Source: Alkalibacillus haloalkaliphilus (lineage in GTDB: Bacteria > Bacillota > Bacilli > Bacillales > Alkalibacillaceae). From it: a stretch of 64,000 nt of DNA. Numbering within the stretch: position 1 is the first letter of the stretch; every line of letters begins with the position of its first letter. Of the stretch, positions 52,389 to 61,200 are shown piece after piece. Location: contig NZ_BJYA01000012.1 of assembly GCF_007991275.1 (NCBI RefSeq), positions 93,401 through 157,400 of the forward strand, given 5' to 3'. The notes beneath the pieces are model-generated. The model made no database searches. It was not told where the DNA came from and worked only from the letters and a program-made list of their open reading frames with translations. The translations under genes were made by a program, and so were the position numbers.

Positions 52389-52805
52389 ATGAGTAACTTA
52401 TTTACAGCTAAAGCGACAGCAAAAGGTGGTCGTGGTGGCCACGTTAAGTCAGAAGATGGTGTGATTGATTTAAATGTCGTTATGCCGACTGAAGACACGG
52501 ATGAAAAAGGGACAAACCCAGAAGAGCTTTTTGCTGCTGGTTATGCCGCTTGTTATGATGGTGCATTAAATCTAGTAGCTAAAAATAACGGTAAAGACAT
52601 TGATTCTACTACACATGGTGAGGTTAGTTTCATGAAAGATGAGTCAGACGGTGGATTTAAAATCGCTGTTAAGCTAATCTCAGAAATTGAAGGTGTGTCT
52701 CAAGACGAAGCTCAATCGTTAATGGATGAAGCACACCAAGTTTGCCCTTACTCAAAAGCAACGAGAAATAACATTGAAGTTGAATTAGAGGCAAAAGTTA
52801 AATAA
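52389..52805 (+). CDS. ohr: Organic hydroperoxide resistance protein Ohr
   Basis: A 138-residue OsmC/Ohr-family thiol peroxidase. The two catalytic Cys are in FAAGYAACYDGAL (about residue 55) and HQVCPYSKATR (about residue 119), and the Arg of GRGGHV is present. It reduces organic peroxides, usually with lipoylated proteins. AAAGGAG supports the ATG at 52389. No OhrR gene or OhrR palindrome is adjacent. Confidence 0.94.
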   Translation: MSNLFTAKATAKGGRGGHVKSEDGVIDLNVVMPTEDTDEKGTNPEELFAAGYAACYDGALNLVAKNNGKDIDSTTHGEVSFMKDESDGGFKIAVKLISEIEGVSQDEAQSLMDEAHQVCPYSKATRNNIEVELEAKVK

Positions 52806-52814
52806 TAACATAAG

Positions 52815-52846
52815 AAAAAGCCGATCTACTCAGATCGGCTTTTTTA
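52815..52846. terminator. Bidirectional terminator between ohr and the 3D-domain gene
   Basis: AAAAAGCCGATCT-ACTC-AGATCGGCTTTTT, a 13-bp perfect stem. Confidence 0.93.
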
Positions 52847-53419
52847 CTAATCAATAACTTCGACTCTAACTTGTCTAACACCATACCTATTTGCTTCAGC
52901 TTCATCAGGGATAAATAAATCAATACGATTACCTTTAATAGCGCCCCCGATATCTGCAGCAACTGCTGTTCCATAACCTTCTACCCATACAGTTGAACCT
53001 AACGGAATAACATCAGGGTCAACAGCGACTACTTTTTGGTCAGGGTTTTCTCTTAAATTAACCCCTGTATAAGTCGTGCCGCTACAACCTTCACAGTAAG
53101 CAGTGTATGCTGTTGCTGTCATATACATGGTTTCGGTTGCTTCTTCTTGCTGACTAACTTGTTGTATATCGCCTTCATTACTAGAGTTGTTATTATTCTC
53201 AGCTTGTTGAGTAGTCTCAGGTTCAATGATCGTAATCTGTTCTCTTGCTTCGAGTTGAGTTGAGGCTGTTTCATACCCCTTTGTATATTGCTCTAATTCA
53301 GATATATGAGTTGTCATTTCTTGATGTGTGTTTGCTTCTTTTATATCAGAATCAAAAGCTACTAATAGAAGGGCTATTAACAAGCCGACTCCCAACATTA
53401 GTACTATTGTTCTTTTCAT
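52847..53419 (-). CDS. 3D-domain cell-wall protein (YocH/YuiC/RlpA-like)
   Basis: A 190-residue exported protein: N-terminal membrane anchor (RTIVLMLGVGLLIALLLVAF), a Gln/Asn/Glu-rich linker, then a 3D domain (double-psi barrel) with TATAYTAYCEGCSGTTYTG and the hallmark Asp residues in VVAVDPDVIPLGS, AADIGGAIKGNRIDLF. Homologues are lytic transglycosylase-like or stationary-phase muralytic proteins. GGAGGTA precedes the ATG at 53419. There is no LysM in this copy. The 287-base gap to the next gene holds no further gene that I can see; TATAAT at 53635-53640 has no good -35. Confidence 0.88.
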   Translation of the reverse strand: MKRTIVLMLGVGLLIALLLVAFDSDIKEANTHQEMTTHISELEQYTKGYETASTQLEAREQITIIEPETTQQAENNNNSSNEGDIQQVSQQEEATETMYMTATAYTAYCEGCSGTTYTGVNLRENPDQKVVAVDPDVIPLGSTVWVEGYGTAVAADIGGAIKGNRIDLFIPDEAEANRYGVRQVRVEVID

Positions 53420-53705
53420 TAAATATACCTCCATAGATGGATAAAAATTCACTTCAATAGGACTATTACCTTGTTTTTGAAGCCCGAGGGATAGTATAAC
53501 AGTTGTGTTTAACAGGTCAATCACAGTGCCTATACGAACAGATAACAATCATATGACATTGTTTGTAAAAAATCTAAATATTAATAACATACAAATAAGT
53601 CAAATTGATTACGTATAGATGTTGAAAAATGTTTTATAATATAGTTAAATTAGTAGGTATTTGCAACTAGGCCGTTTGCAATGACTGGGTAAGGGGTCAG
53701 AAAGG

Positions 53706-54233
53706 ATGAATGGATTGAACCGCATTTTAGTTGTAGGTTCAAGTGGTGCAGGGAAATCAAGTCTTTCTCGTCGTTTAGGTGAAGTGTTGGACATATCCGT
53801 TATTCATTTGGATTCGCTATTTTGGCAACCTAATTGGGTTCAAATTGACCGGAAAGAGTGGATACAATTGAATAGAGAGATTGTGAAGGGAAAACAGTGG
53901 GTCATCGATGGTTTTTATCCTTCGACAATTGACATTAGAATGGAGCACGCTGACACAGTGATCTATTTGAATTATTCTAGACGAGTTTGTTTAGTCAGGG
54001 CTTTTAAGAGACGTTTTCAATATAGGGGCAAGACAAGACCTGATATGGGGGAAGGCTGTCAAGAGCGATTACCTATTAGTTTCTTAAAGTACATTTGGGA
54101 TTTCCCTAAACACCAAAAGCCAATTCTAGAAGAAATGCTACGTCAATCGAGTTCACATGTTAACATTATTGAGTTTAAATCTCCTAAGGAAGCAGAAGAT
54201 TATATAACTAATTTAAGTATGCAAGATGTGTGA
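53706..54233 (+). CDS. P-loop kinase-like 'DNA topology modulation' family protein
   Basis: A 175-residue nucleotide-binding protein with Walker A GSSGAGKSS (residues about 12-20) and the adenylate-kinase-like segments HLDSLFWQPNW and WVIDGFYPSTIDIRMEHAD. Database names such as 'topology modulation protein' or FlaR are historical; the substrate is unknown. It has a start behind AAAGG. Confidence 0.82.
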   Translation: MNGLNRILVVGSSGAGKSSLSRRLGEVLDISVIHLDSLFWQPNWVQIDRKEWIQLNREIVKGKQWVIDGFYPSTIDIRMEHADTVIYLNYSRRVCLVRAFKRRFQYRGKTRPDMGEGCQERLPISFLKYIWDFPKHQKPILEEMLRQSSSHVNIIEFKSPKEAEDYITNLSMQDV

Positions 54234-54300
54234 CACGTATGATGAAGTGTAATAAGCTAGAATATATAATCATCCGTTCATCAATGAGAGGGGTAAGAGT

Positions 54301-54864
54301 GTGAAAGTTGTTTTAATAAACGGGACAGTAGTTGGTTCAAAAACAAAAGTGTTACTACATGAAGTAGAGAGCCAATTAAAACAATTCTCAGCAATTAAAG
54401 AAATTGAACATATAAACTTAGAGGACTATCAATTGGAATTTGCAGATGGTCGAATTAAGGAACAATATTCAGACGAAACCCAGTCAGTCATTAACCGTAT
54501 TGAGAATGCAGACGGTTATATAGTTGCAACTCCTATTTTTCAAGGGTCTATACCAGGTGCTTTGAAAAACTTATTTGATTTAATTTCGCCAAAAGCTATG
54601 AGGTATAAACCTGTATCAATATTAGCTAATGGTGGAACGATCCAACATCATCTTGTAATTGAAAATCAATTAAAGCCAATATTAGATTATTTTCGTAGTT
54701 TAATAACTCCGAACTATGTTTATACACATCCTTCTCACTTTTCACATGATAATGAATTGATAGATGAAGATGTGAGAGGAAGGGTTTATGAGTTGGCAAG
54801 AGTTTTTTCTCATTATATTACAATGAGTCAATTAATTATTGAAGAGGATCATTTGAATTATTAA
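54301..54864 (+). CDS. NAD(P)H-dependent FMN reductase
   Basis: A 187-residue flavodoxin-fold reductase: phosphate-binding start VVLINGTVVGSKTKVLL, then DGYIVATPIFQGSIPGALKN (about residues 75-95), the FMN-site signature of the FMN_red family. Members reduce flavin, quinones or azo dyes; SsuE-like or azoreductase roles are possible. The GTG start lies behind GAGAGGGG. Confidence 0.9.
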   Translation: MKVVLINGTVVGSKTKVLLHEVESQLKQFSAIKEIEHINLEDYQLEFADGRIKEQYSDETQSVINRIENADGYIVATPIFQGSIPGALKNLFDLISPKAMRYKPVSILANGGTIQHHLVIENQLKPILDYFRSLITPNYVYTHPSHFSHDNELIDEDVRGRVYELARVFSHYITMSQLIIEEDHLNY

Positions 54865-54887
54865 ACTCTTACATAGAGATAATAAGA

Positions 54888-54925
54888 AGCACCAAACTCT
54901 TAAAACGAGTTTGGTGCTAATTTTA
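54888..54925. terminator. Bidirectional terminator between FMN reductase and enoyl-CoA hydratase genes
   Basis: AGCACCAAACTC-TTAAAAC-GAGTTTGGTGCT, a 12-bp perfect stem with AATTTT after it. Confidence 0.9.
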
Positions 54926-54928
54926 TGT

Positions 54929-55702
54929 TTATTTCCAAGTAAACTGTGGTTGTCTTTTATTTAGAAACGCTTGTACACCTTCTTGGTGGTCTTCCGTTTG
55001 GCGCATAGATAATTGACCGTTTGTTTCTGAATCTAAGATTGCTTTTAGCTTACTTAATTGCTGAGAGTTCAGAATGCCTTTAGATTCAATCATAGCTAAT
55101 ATTGGAGCATGTTTTAATTTATGGACATATCCATTAACGACTTGATTTAGATCTTCATCAGTTGATAAATCTATTAATTGTAGTTGTTCAGCTTCTTTCG
55201 CTGTTAACGTTTTACCTTCCCAAATGAGTTGTTTAGCTTTTACAGTTCCAACTCGTTGTTCCATGAAGAAATGGCCACCACCATCTGGGATTAAACCAAT
55301 TCCAATAAAGTTCATAGCTACTTTTGCGTCAGACTTAGCTATAACATAATCAGATGCTAAAGCGATACTTAAACCTAATCCTGCTGTAGCACCGTTAAGA
55401 GCGGATATTGTTATTTTAGGCATTTGGTATAACGTTAAAACTATATCTCTAATCTTAGACATAACATCGTTAAAAGTATCAGAGCCACTTGCTTGAAGCA
55501 TCATTTTCATATCCCCACCGGCAGAGAATGCCTTCCCATTACCTGTGATGACTAGTATTTTAGCTTCACTTCTTTGAACTTCATCTAACTTTTCTTGAAG
55601 GTCTACGAGAAGCTCTTCATTCATGGCGTTGAGCTGCTCAGGACGATTAAGTGTAACTGTTGCAACATCGTTCTCATAGTTTAAAAGCACTGTTTCTGAC
55701 AT
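54929..55702 (-). CDS. Enoyl-CoA hydratase/isomerase family protein
   Basis: A 257-residue crotonase-fold protein. The oxyanion-hole regions are AFSAGGDMKMM (about residues 62-72) and ALNGATAGLGLSIALASDYV (about residues 102-121); the second catalytic position lies in LIPDGGGHFFMEQRVG, where Asp rather than Glu stands. The hydration Glu of typical hydratases is not obvious, so isomerase or hydrolase action is possible. The start at 55702 has GTGAGG upstream. It lies 22 bases behind the RRNPP-like regulator gene and is probably cotranscribed with it. Confidence 0.88.
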   Translation of the reverse strand: MSETVLLNYENDVATVTLNRPEQLNAMNEELLVDLQEKLDEVQRSEAKILVITGNGKAFSAGGDMKMMLQASGSDTFNDVMSKIRDIVLTLYQMPKITISALNGATAGLGLSIALASDYVIAKSDAKVAMNFIGIGLIPDGGGHFFMEQRVGTVKAKQLIWEGKTLTAKEAEQLQLIDLSTDEDLNQVVNGYVHKLKHAPILAMIESKGILNSQQLSKLKAILDSETNGQLSMRQTEDHQEGVQAFLNKRQPQFTWK

Positions 55703-55724
55703 TGTGTAAAACCTCACTTTGGCG

Positions 55725-56969
55725 TTATATTGATTCTTTGGCTAATTGTTGAAAGTAGTAAGAAGATAACTTATATAGTTCTCTCTCTTTAAGTGATTCT
55801 CCTAATATTCTATACAGCTCTTTTAAAGTATGACGTTCACCAACTTCAGTTAAATAAGGAATCCACTTATTTTCTGCTTTCTCGACAAATGATGATTCGC
55901 CTACTTCATTGTTAACTTGTGCTGTTAAGATCTCGAGCTGACACTTAAGTTTGACATCATTAATCCTCTTACTTATCACTTCACCTTGTTCAATATACGA
56001 TACAGACTGCTCAATTTCCTGCAAGTAATAATGAGCTTTTGCAATTAAATGATAGGAGTGTAGTTTTTCATAAAAAGATTTGAAAGAATGAATGGCATCT
56101 TCTAAATATGGAATGGCTTTTTTCCACTCACGCATTTCACAATACATAAACCCTATATTATGTTTTAAGTTAGCGGTAACTAATTCTGAATCCATCATTG
56201 GTCTAGAATCTAATATTTGAAATAAGTACTGTTTTGCCAGTTCAAATTCTTTTAATAATGTATAATTAATCCCAAATAATACGTAACAATCAGTAATTTT
56301 TGGATAGAAGAACTCCCCAATGAATTGCTCCTTTGCGACCTGACAATAATGGTTGCTTAAGACAGGCTCCTCCATTCTTGTATATGTCGCAGCTAACAAA
56401 TAATACAAGTCAGGGTCTTTTAACGAATACTCGACTAGAATTCTTTCAGCGTCTTTGAAGTAATTGATAGCTTTGTTTGGGTAAGCACAATGGATGTAAT
56501 ATACCCCTAATATTTTGTTGAAAAGATAAAGAGTTTCACCAGTGAAGCTTTCTTTCATGTTGTGTATTTGTTCAATAGGTTGGTTCATGGCATCTTCTTG
56601 TTTCGTTTCTACTAAGTAGTAAAATTCAATTAATCGAAAGAAATGTAAAGTCTGTAATTGATGAAATGGTGTAATCATACTCTTTAAATGTGTGTAAGAT
56701 GACTTAGCTTCATTAAAATTTTTCTTGGTGATCAATTTATATAAATTATAAATGTCATCATGTAAATCTTCATTTTCGACTGAGATTAAATCCTCGTATG
56801 GAGCATCTAGTTTATCGCATAGGGACATGATGACATCATGGCTTGGTTCAATTGTCCCGTTCTCGATTTTACTTAAGTAAGAAATAGAACAAATCCCGTT
56901 GGCAAGATCTTTTTGTGTAAAACCACTTTTCGTTCTGTAGTATTGGATGAAAGCACCAATATTTGTCAT
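55725..56969 (-). CDS. RRNPP-like regulator: HTH-XRE plus TPR repeats (NprR/PlcR type)
   Basis: A 414-residue protein with an N-terminal XRE helix-turn-helix (IGAFIQYYRTKSGFTQKDLANGICSISYLSKIENGTIEPS, core within residues 4-43) and at least six helical TPR-like repeats to the end (for example HNIGFMYCEMREWKKAIPYLEDAI). This layout is that of peptide-sensing quorum regulators PlcR, NprR and Rap relatives. No small exported pro-peptide gene was seen on either side; the partner could lie elsewhere, or it may work without one. The downstream enoyl-CoA hydratase gene is an unusual partner. Confidence 0.85.
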   Translation of the reverse strand: MTNIGAFIQYYRTKSGFTQKDLANGICSISYLSKIENGTIEPSHDVIMSLCDKLDAPYEDLISVENEDLHDDIYNLYKLITKKNFNEAKSSYTHLKSMITPFHQLQTLHFFRLIEFYYLVETKQEDAMNQPIEQIHNMKESFTGETLYLFNKILGVYYIHCAYPNKAINYFKDAERILVEYSLKDPDLYYLLAATYTRMEEPVLSNHYCQVAKEQFIGEFFYPKITDCYVLFGINYTLLKEFELAKQYLFQILDSRPMMDSELVTANLKHNIGFMYCEMREWKKAIPYLEDAIHSFKSFYEKLHSYHLIAKAHYYLQEIEQSVSYIEQGEVISKRINDVKLKCQLEILTAQVNNEVGESSFVEKAENKWIPYLTEVGERHTLKELYRILGESLKERELYKLSSYYFQQLAKESI

Positions 56970-57028
56970 ATGTGTTCACCTAATTTTCTTTATTTTAATT
57001 TTATTGTAAGAGAATTGTGGAGAAATGT

Positions 57029-57068
57029 AAAAAGAGTTAGGTGATTTCAGTTTCACCTAACTCTTCTC
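57029..57068 (-). terminator. Terminator of the BMP-chemoreceptor operon
   Basis: AGAGTTAGGTGA ... TCACCTAACTCT with a T-rich tail on the minus strand, just beyond the chemoreceptor stop codon. Confidence 0.85.
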
Positions 57069-57070
57069 AA

Positions 57071-58720
57071 TTAATAAAAATGTGATGTTTGTTCGTTTAA
57101 CTCCTGGATCATCTCTTCTAACTTTTCAGATTCTGCTTTAAGTTTTTGGAAAGCGTTCTGCTGTTCAGCTGCTGAAGCTGATATTTCTTCAGTACCTGCA
57201 GCTGTCTCTTCTGTTACTGAACTAATACTTTCCATTGTAGAAGTAATTTGTTCACTTTGTTGTCGTGAATAATTCATACCTTCAGTTAGTTTGTTTAACC
57301 GTTCATAGATGTCATTGACGTGTTCAGTTATTGAACTAAAGGCATTTTCTGATATGGCAACGACTTCAGTTTGTTTAGTGCTTAAGTTTGTCGTTTGTTC
57401 AGTTTGGTCGTGAATCGTTTTAACACCTTGTTTGATTTGTTCTACCATTTGTTTTATATCGCCTGTAGCTGATGTCGATTGGTCTGCAAGCTTTCTAACT
57501 TCATCAGCAACGACAGCAAACCCTTGTCCATGTTCACCTGCTCTTGCTGCTTCAATAGCTGCATTAAGTGCGAGTAGGTTTGTTTGTTCAGCAATATCAT
57601 TGACTAATTCGACAGCAGATTCAATTTGCTCTGTGTAGTTTGTAAATTGATCAACTGAATTCTTAACTTGGGAGATCGCTACTTGGTTGCTTTCCATAAT
57701 GGAGCGCTGATCTTTCATAGCTTCATTTCCGTTTCCAACAGCTTGTTGAGCTTGATTACTTGCTTCATTGGCGAGCTTACTTTCTTCTGTGTTTGAAATG
57801 AAGTCTTGTTGCATTTGTTCCACTAAAGTAACAGCATCTTGTACATCGTTAGAAATGGACTGACTGCCTTGGGCTAATTCGTCAGTTGAACTAGCAACTT
57901 GTTGAGTACCTTCAGTTAAACTATTAATTTCTTCGTTTAATTGGTTGCTAAAATCATTTACTCGGTTATTTATACTATGGATTGAATGAACAGTTTGACT
58001 TAAATTGTCCATCATCGTTTTAAATGAGCGTTTTAATTGGCCAATCTCATCTTTTTCTTTTTCATTTACATCAACTGTGATTGAGAGTTTTCCATCAGCA
58101 GCTTCTTGAGCTTGTTTCGATAATAGTTGTAAAGGGTTGGCAATTCTATTAGATAACCGTACTGATAATATTAGTGATGACGCGATTAGTACAATACTCG
58201 CAATTACAATAAATGTTACTAGACTGTTAATCATCGTTTCTTGTTCTTGGATTGTATTATTGTACCAATGGGTTGAAGCACGCTCTAACATGTAAGCATC
58301 ATTAACTAATCCAGATGTTCTTAAAGATTGGCGGTGAATTTCGTTCATATTTTCTTGCTCAATCGCCATAACTGTTAGCTCTTGCCAGTCTTCATATTTT
58401 GTTTCAGCTTGGTTTAGCCAACGAGCCTGTTCATCTGTTTCAATTAAGTTTGAGAGAGTCTCAATTGTTTGTTCAGTTTGCTCAATTTGAAATAAAGCAT
58501 CTTGTCTTGTTGCTTCTGATGGGCTGTAAAAGTATGTAGATAAAGCTTGTTCAGAAGCTTGTAATTGTGCATAAAACTCTTTACTTTCTAATAAAACGTC
58601 TACATCTTCTTGAGATGAGCTTTGAAAATTAATCATTTCAAATACGATCCAAGAGACAAGAGCTAAACTTAAAAGTAAAGGGATTAACGTCATAATGTAT
58701 AATTTACGTTTTATATTCAT
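57071..58720 (-). CDS. Methyl-accepting chemotaxis protein
   Basis: A 549-residue transducer: TM1 (about residues 10-28), outer helical bundle (29-165, 4HB/CHASE3-like size), TM2 (about 168-190), HAMP (about 190-245), and a cytoplasmic coiled coil. The CheA/CheW-binding tip is [20 protein letters not shown] followed by [16 protein letters not shown] (about residues 376-411). No CheR-tethering pentapeptide lies at the C-terminus. It starts 12 bases after the stop of a BMP-type lipoprotein gene, which suggests that the lipoprotein passes a ligand to it. Confidence 0.94.
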   Translation of the reverse strand: MNIKRKLYIMTLIPLLLSLALVSWIVFEMINFQSSSQEDVDVLLESKEFYAQLQASEQALSTYFYSPSEATRQDALFQIEQTEQTIETLSNLIETDEQARWLNQAETKYEDWQELTVMAIEQENMNEIHRQSLRTSGLVNDAYMLERASTHWYNNTIQEQETMINSLVTFIVIASIVLIASSLILSVRLSNRIANPLQLLSKQAQEAADGKLSITVDVNEKEKDEIGQLKRSFKTMMDNLSQTVHSIHSINNRVNDFSNQLNEEINSLTEGTQQVASSTDELAQGSQSISNDVQDAVTLVEQMQQDFISNTEESKLANEASNQAQQAVGNGNEAMKDQRSIMESNQVAISQVKNSVDQFTNYTEQIESAVELVNDIAEQTNLLALNAAIEAARAGEHGQGFAVVADEVRKLADQSTSATGDIKQMVEQIKQGVKTIHDQTEQTTNLSTKQTEVVAISENAFSSITEHVNDIYERLNKLTEGMNYSRQQSEQITSTMESISSVTEETAAGTEEISASAAEQQNAFQKLKAESEKLEEMIQELNEQTSHFY

Positions 58721-58732
58721 TAGTCCACTCCT

Positions 58733-59677
58733 TTACGACTCATCTTGGGCTTGTTCTAGGGTTCTTTCTTCTAATGTTGATAGCTCAATAACACGAATAG
58801 GTGCTAGGCCAACACCGTCTTCATCAAGGCCAAGCACTAAATGCTCACCATTTAATACTTCACCGTTTTGTAAGCTTTCAACAACTTCATAAATGGCTGT
58901 GTTAACATTTTTAACCATTGATGTAACGACAGCGTCTTCTGCTATTGTGTATTGGTCGGTATCTACTCCAAAAGCATAGATCCCTTCACTCTCAGCTTCT
59001 TGAAGGGCTCCAGTCCCTGTAAAGCCTGCAGAAGGGAAAAGGTAATCAGCCCCTTCATCAATCATGTTATCGGCTATGTCGGCACCAAGTTGATCATCAT
59101 CAAAAGTGCCAGCATATTCTATTAAAATTTCAGCGTCTGAATTGGCTTCTTCTACACCTTCTACAAAGCCTTGTTCAAAAGTACGAATAACTTCACTATC
59201 TACACCGCCAATAAAACCAACAACATCTGATTCAGTTCGCATGCCAGCAATTAACCCTATTAAGTAGCTTCCTTCATCTTCTTTAAAAGTAATTGAAGTT
59301 ACATTAGGTAGGTCAATGACGTCATCAATTATGACAAACTGTTGTTCAGGGTGAGTCTCGGCCATCGCCTCAATTGCCGGAGCAGTTGAGAAACTTAAGC
59401 CGAAGATCACATCATGCTCTTGTTCAATTAATTCTTCTAAATGTCGTTCGTATTCTTCATCAAATGGTTCACGGTAATCAAAAACAACATTAAGTTCATC
59501 GCGTGCCTGGGCTAACCCTTGAAAGGCAAGGTCACTAAATGCGTTGTCACCTAAACCGCTTTCCGTTACTAAAAGGCCTGCACTAATGGTTTCATCTTCT
59601 TGTTGTTCAGTTTCAGAAGAGCAAGCTATTAAAGTCATGATTATAAGCAATGCTGTTATTAATCTACTAAGTTTCAT
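58733..59677 (-). CDS. BMP-family (basic membrane/Med-like) ligand-binding lipoprotein
   Basis: A 314-residue lipoprotein with lipobox LIAC in LLIIMTLIACSSE and the two-lobed periplasmic-binding fold of the BMP family: GLLVTESGLGDNAFSDLAFQ, NVTSITFKEDEGSYLIGLIAGM and PSAGFTGTGALQEAESEGIY, YAFGVDTDQY. Family members bind purine nucleosides (PnrA, BmpA, NupN). GGAGG places the ATG at 59677. No ABC permease or ATPase is near, so it serves the adjacent chemoreceptor rather than import, by inference. The region 59678-59860 between it and the B12 promoter shows nothing recognisable. Confidence 0.9.
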   Translation of the reverse strand: MKLSRLITALLIIMTLIACSSETEQQEDETISAGLLVTESGLGDNAFSDLAFQGLAQARDELNVVFDYREPFDEEYERHLEELIEQEHDVIFGLSFSTAPAIEAMAETHPEQQFVIIDDVIDLPNVTSITFKEDEGSYLIGLIAGMRTESDVVGFIGGVDSEVIRTFEQGFVEGVEEANSDAEILIEYAGTFDDDQLGADIADNMIDEGADYLFPSAGFTGTGALQEAESEGIYAFGVDTDQYTIAEDAVVTSMVKNVNTAIYEVVESLQNGEVLNGEHLVLGLDEDGVGLAPIRVIELSTLEERTLEQAQDES

Positions 59678-59864
59678 AAGTTCCTCCAATATTAAAGTGT
59701 TTGTCGAATTATATCGAAAAGATGTGGTACTAAACTATTATCGGATTAATTTGGTATTTTTTTATGGATTATGAAAAAGTTCAAATTTTAAGAAAAGATT
59801 GTAATTTAAGTACGGTTAAGTCCAACGGGTTAATATGCACTTGAGCAAGAACAGTATCGATATA

Positions 59865-59893
59865 TTGACGTTGTAGGAAATTAAGCTTAATAT
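59865..59893 (+). promoter_or_regulatory. Promoter of the cobalamin riboswitch-btu operon
   Basis: -35 TTGACG (59865-59870), 17-bp spacer, -10 TAATAT (59888-59893). The transcript would start near 59900, about 20-25 bases before the riboswitch core. Confidence 0.65.
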
Positions 59894-59921
59894 AGAAGTT
59901 GATAATAAAATACATAGAATA

Positions 59922-60080
59922 AATGGGTGTAAGCAGATCAACTGTTTACTTAAAAGGGAAGTCGGTGCAAGTCCGACGCGGTCCCGCCACTGTAAGGGGA
60001 AGCGACTAACTGATCCACTGTCTTAGACGGGAAGGGGTTAGAAGCAATGAACCTAAGCCAGGAGACCTGCCTATTTGTTT
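59922..60080 (+). ncRNA. Cobalamin riboswitch
   Basis: Conserved pieces appear in order: AAAAGGGAAGTCGGTGCAAG, then TCCGACGCGGTCCCGCCACTGTAA (59967-60000 region) and the B12 box AGCCAGGAGACCTGCC (60056-60071). With enough adenosylcobalamin the aptamer would favour the downstream terminator and shut off the BtuFCD genes. The exact ends are approximate. Confidence 0.96.
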
Positions 60081-60150
60081 TAGCTCATTTCCTTCGGGTT
60101 TAAAGGAAAAGCTATATACAGTCTGTTGATTTTATATAGTAACTGAGGTG

Positions 60151-60199
60151 TGTACCCTCATTTCCTGCCCGTGTAGGAGATGAGGGTACATTTTAATTC
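60151..60199 (+). terminator. Riboswitch-controlled terminator (expression platform)
   Basis: TGTACCCTCAT (60151-60161) and ATGAGGGTACA (60180-60190) form an 11-bp perfect stem with an extra CCT/AGG inner pairing, followed by TTTTAATT. It lies between the aptamer and btuF. Confidence 0.85.
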
Positions 60200-60215
60200 A
60201 GAGAGGAAGAGGAAT

Positions 60216-61172
60216 ATGAGGAAACAAAGCTTATGGACAAAACTGTTTTTAGTACTAATGTTAGTGCTTGCTGTCGGGTTAGCAGCATGCCAACAAGATG
60301 AAGGGGAAACAAATGAATCAACGAATGAACCTACTGAGGAGTCTACAGGTGAATCTGTAACCTTGACTGATCAAGCAGGTGAAGAGGTTACAATAGAAGG
60401 GGAAGTTGACCGAATCGTGTCTGTCATCCCTAGTGCTACAGAAATTGTGTATGCTGTAGGTGCAGGCGACCAAGTCGTTGGTGTATCTGAATGGGCTGAT
60501 TATCCAGAAGAAGTGTTTGAAGTAGAAGAAACAGTAGGTGACATGAATTTAAATATTGAAAAGATTGTTGAGTTAGAACCTGATGTCGTCATTGCTGATT
60601 TAAATAATGCAGATGACTTAGAAGCAATGAGAAGCGCGGGTCTTAACGTTGTAACATTAGGCTCTCAAAGTCTTGAAGGGGTATATGAAGATATAGAGTT
60701 AGTCGGTCAAGCAACAGGCCAAACAGAACAAGCTGAACAAATAGTTAACGAGATGGAAATGAAAGTAGAAGAGGTCACTCAAGCAGTGAATGAAGTACCA
60801 GAAGAAGAACGTAAGAGTGTATGGATGGAAGTTGGTCCAGAACTGTACTCCGGTGGTGAAGGATCATTTTTACATGAACTAATAACACTTGCTGGTGGTG
60901 AGAATATTATCGCTGATCAGGAAGGATGGCCACAAGTGAGTGAAGAGGTTGTCATTGAACGTAATCCTGATGTCATTATTACAACTTACGGTTACTATAC
61001 AGATGATGTTGCTGAATCTGTTTTACAACGATCAGGTTGGGATTCGATTACAGCGGTAGAAAATGAAGAGGTTTACGACATTCATAATGATACCGTATCA
61101 CGTCCTGGTCCTCGATTAGTAGATGGGCTAGAAGAAATAGCATCAATTTTATACCCAGATTATGTGGAGTAA
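60216..61172 (+). CDS. btuF: Cobalamin ABC transporter binding lipoprotein BtuF
   Basis: A 318-residue class III solute-binding lipoprotein: lipobox LAAC after LVLMLVLAVG, Glu/Thr linker, then two lobes joined by a long helix. Motifs include RIVSVIPSATEIVYAVGAGDQVVGVSEW (start part), ELEPDVVIADLNNADDLEAM and NPDVIITTYGYY. The fold is shared with siderophore-binding proteins; the riboswitch upstream decides for B12. AGAGGAAGAGG precedes the ATG at 60216; 12 upstream in-frame residues overlap the terminator. Confidence 0.92.
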   Translation: MRKQSLWTKLFLVLMLVLAVGLAACQQDEGETNESTNEPTEESTGESVTLTDQAGEEVTIEGEVDRIVSVIPSATEIVYAVGAGDQVVGVSEWADYPEEVFEVEETVGDMNLNIEKIVELEPDVVIADLNNADDLEAMRSAGLNVVTLGSQSLEGVYEDIELVGQATGQTEQAEQIVNEMEMKVEEVTQAVNEVPEEERKSVWMEVGPELYSGGEGSFLHELITLAGGENIIADQEGWPQVSEEVVIERNPDVIITTYGYYTDDVAESVLQRSGWDSITAVENEEVYDIHNDTVSRPGPRLVDGLEEIASILYPDYVE

Positions 61173-61200
61173 GTAGTAAATTGAAACTAGGTGTTAACAA

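Noticed and set aside
53655..53680. Direct repeat of TTTGCAA upstream of the P-loop kinase gene
   Set aside because: Only two short copies in an AT-rich gap; likely by chance and not tied to a promoter.
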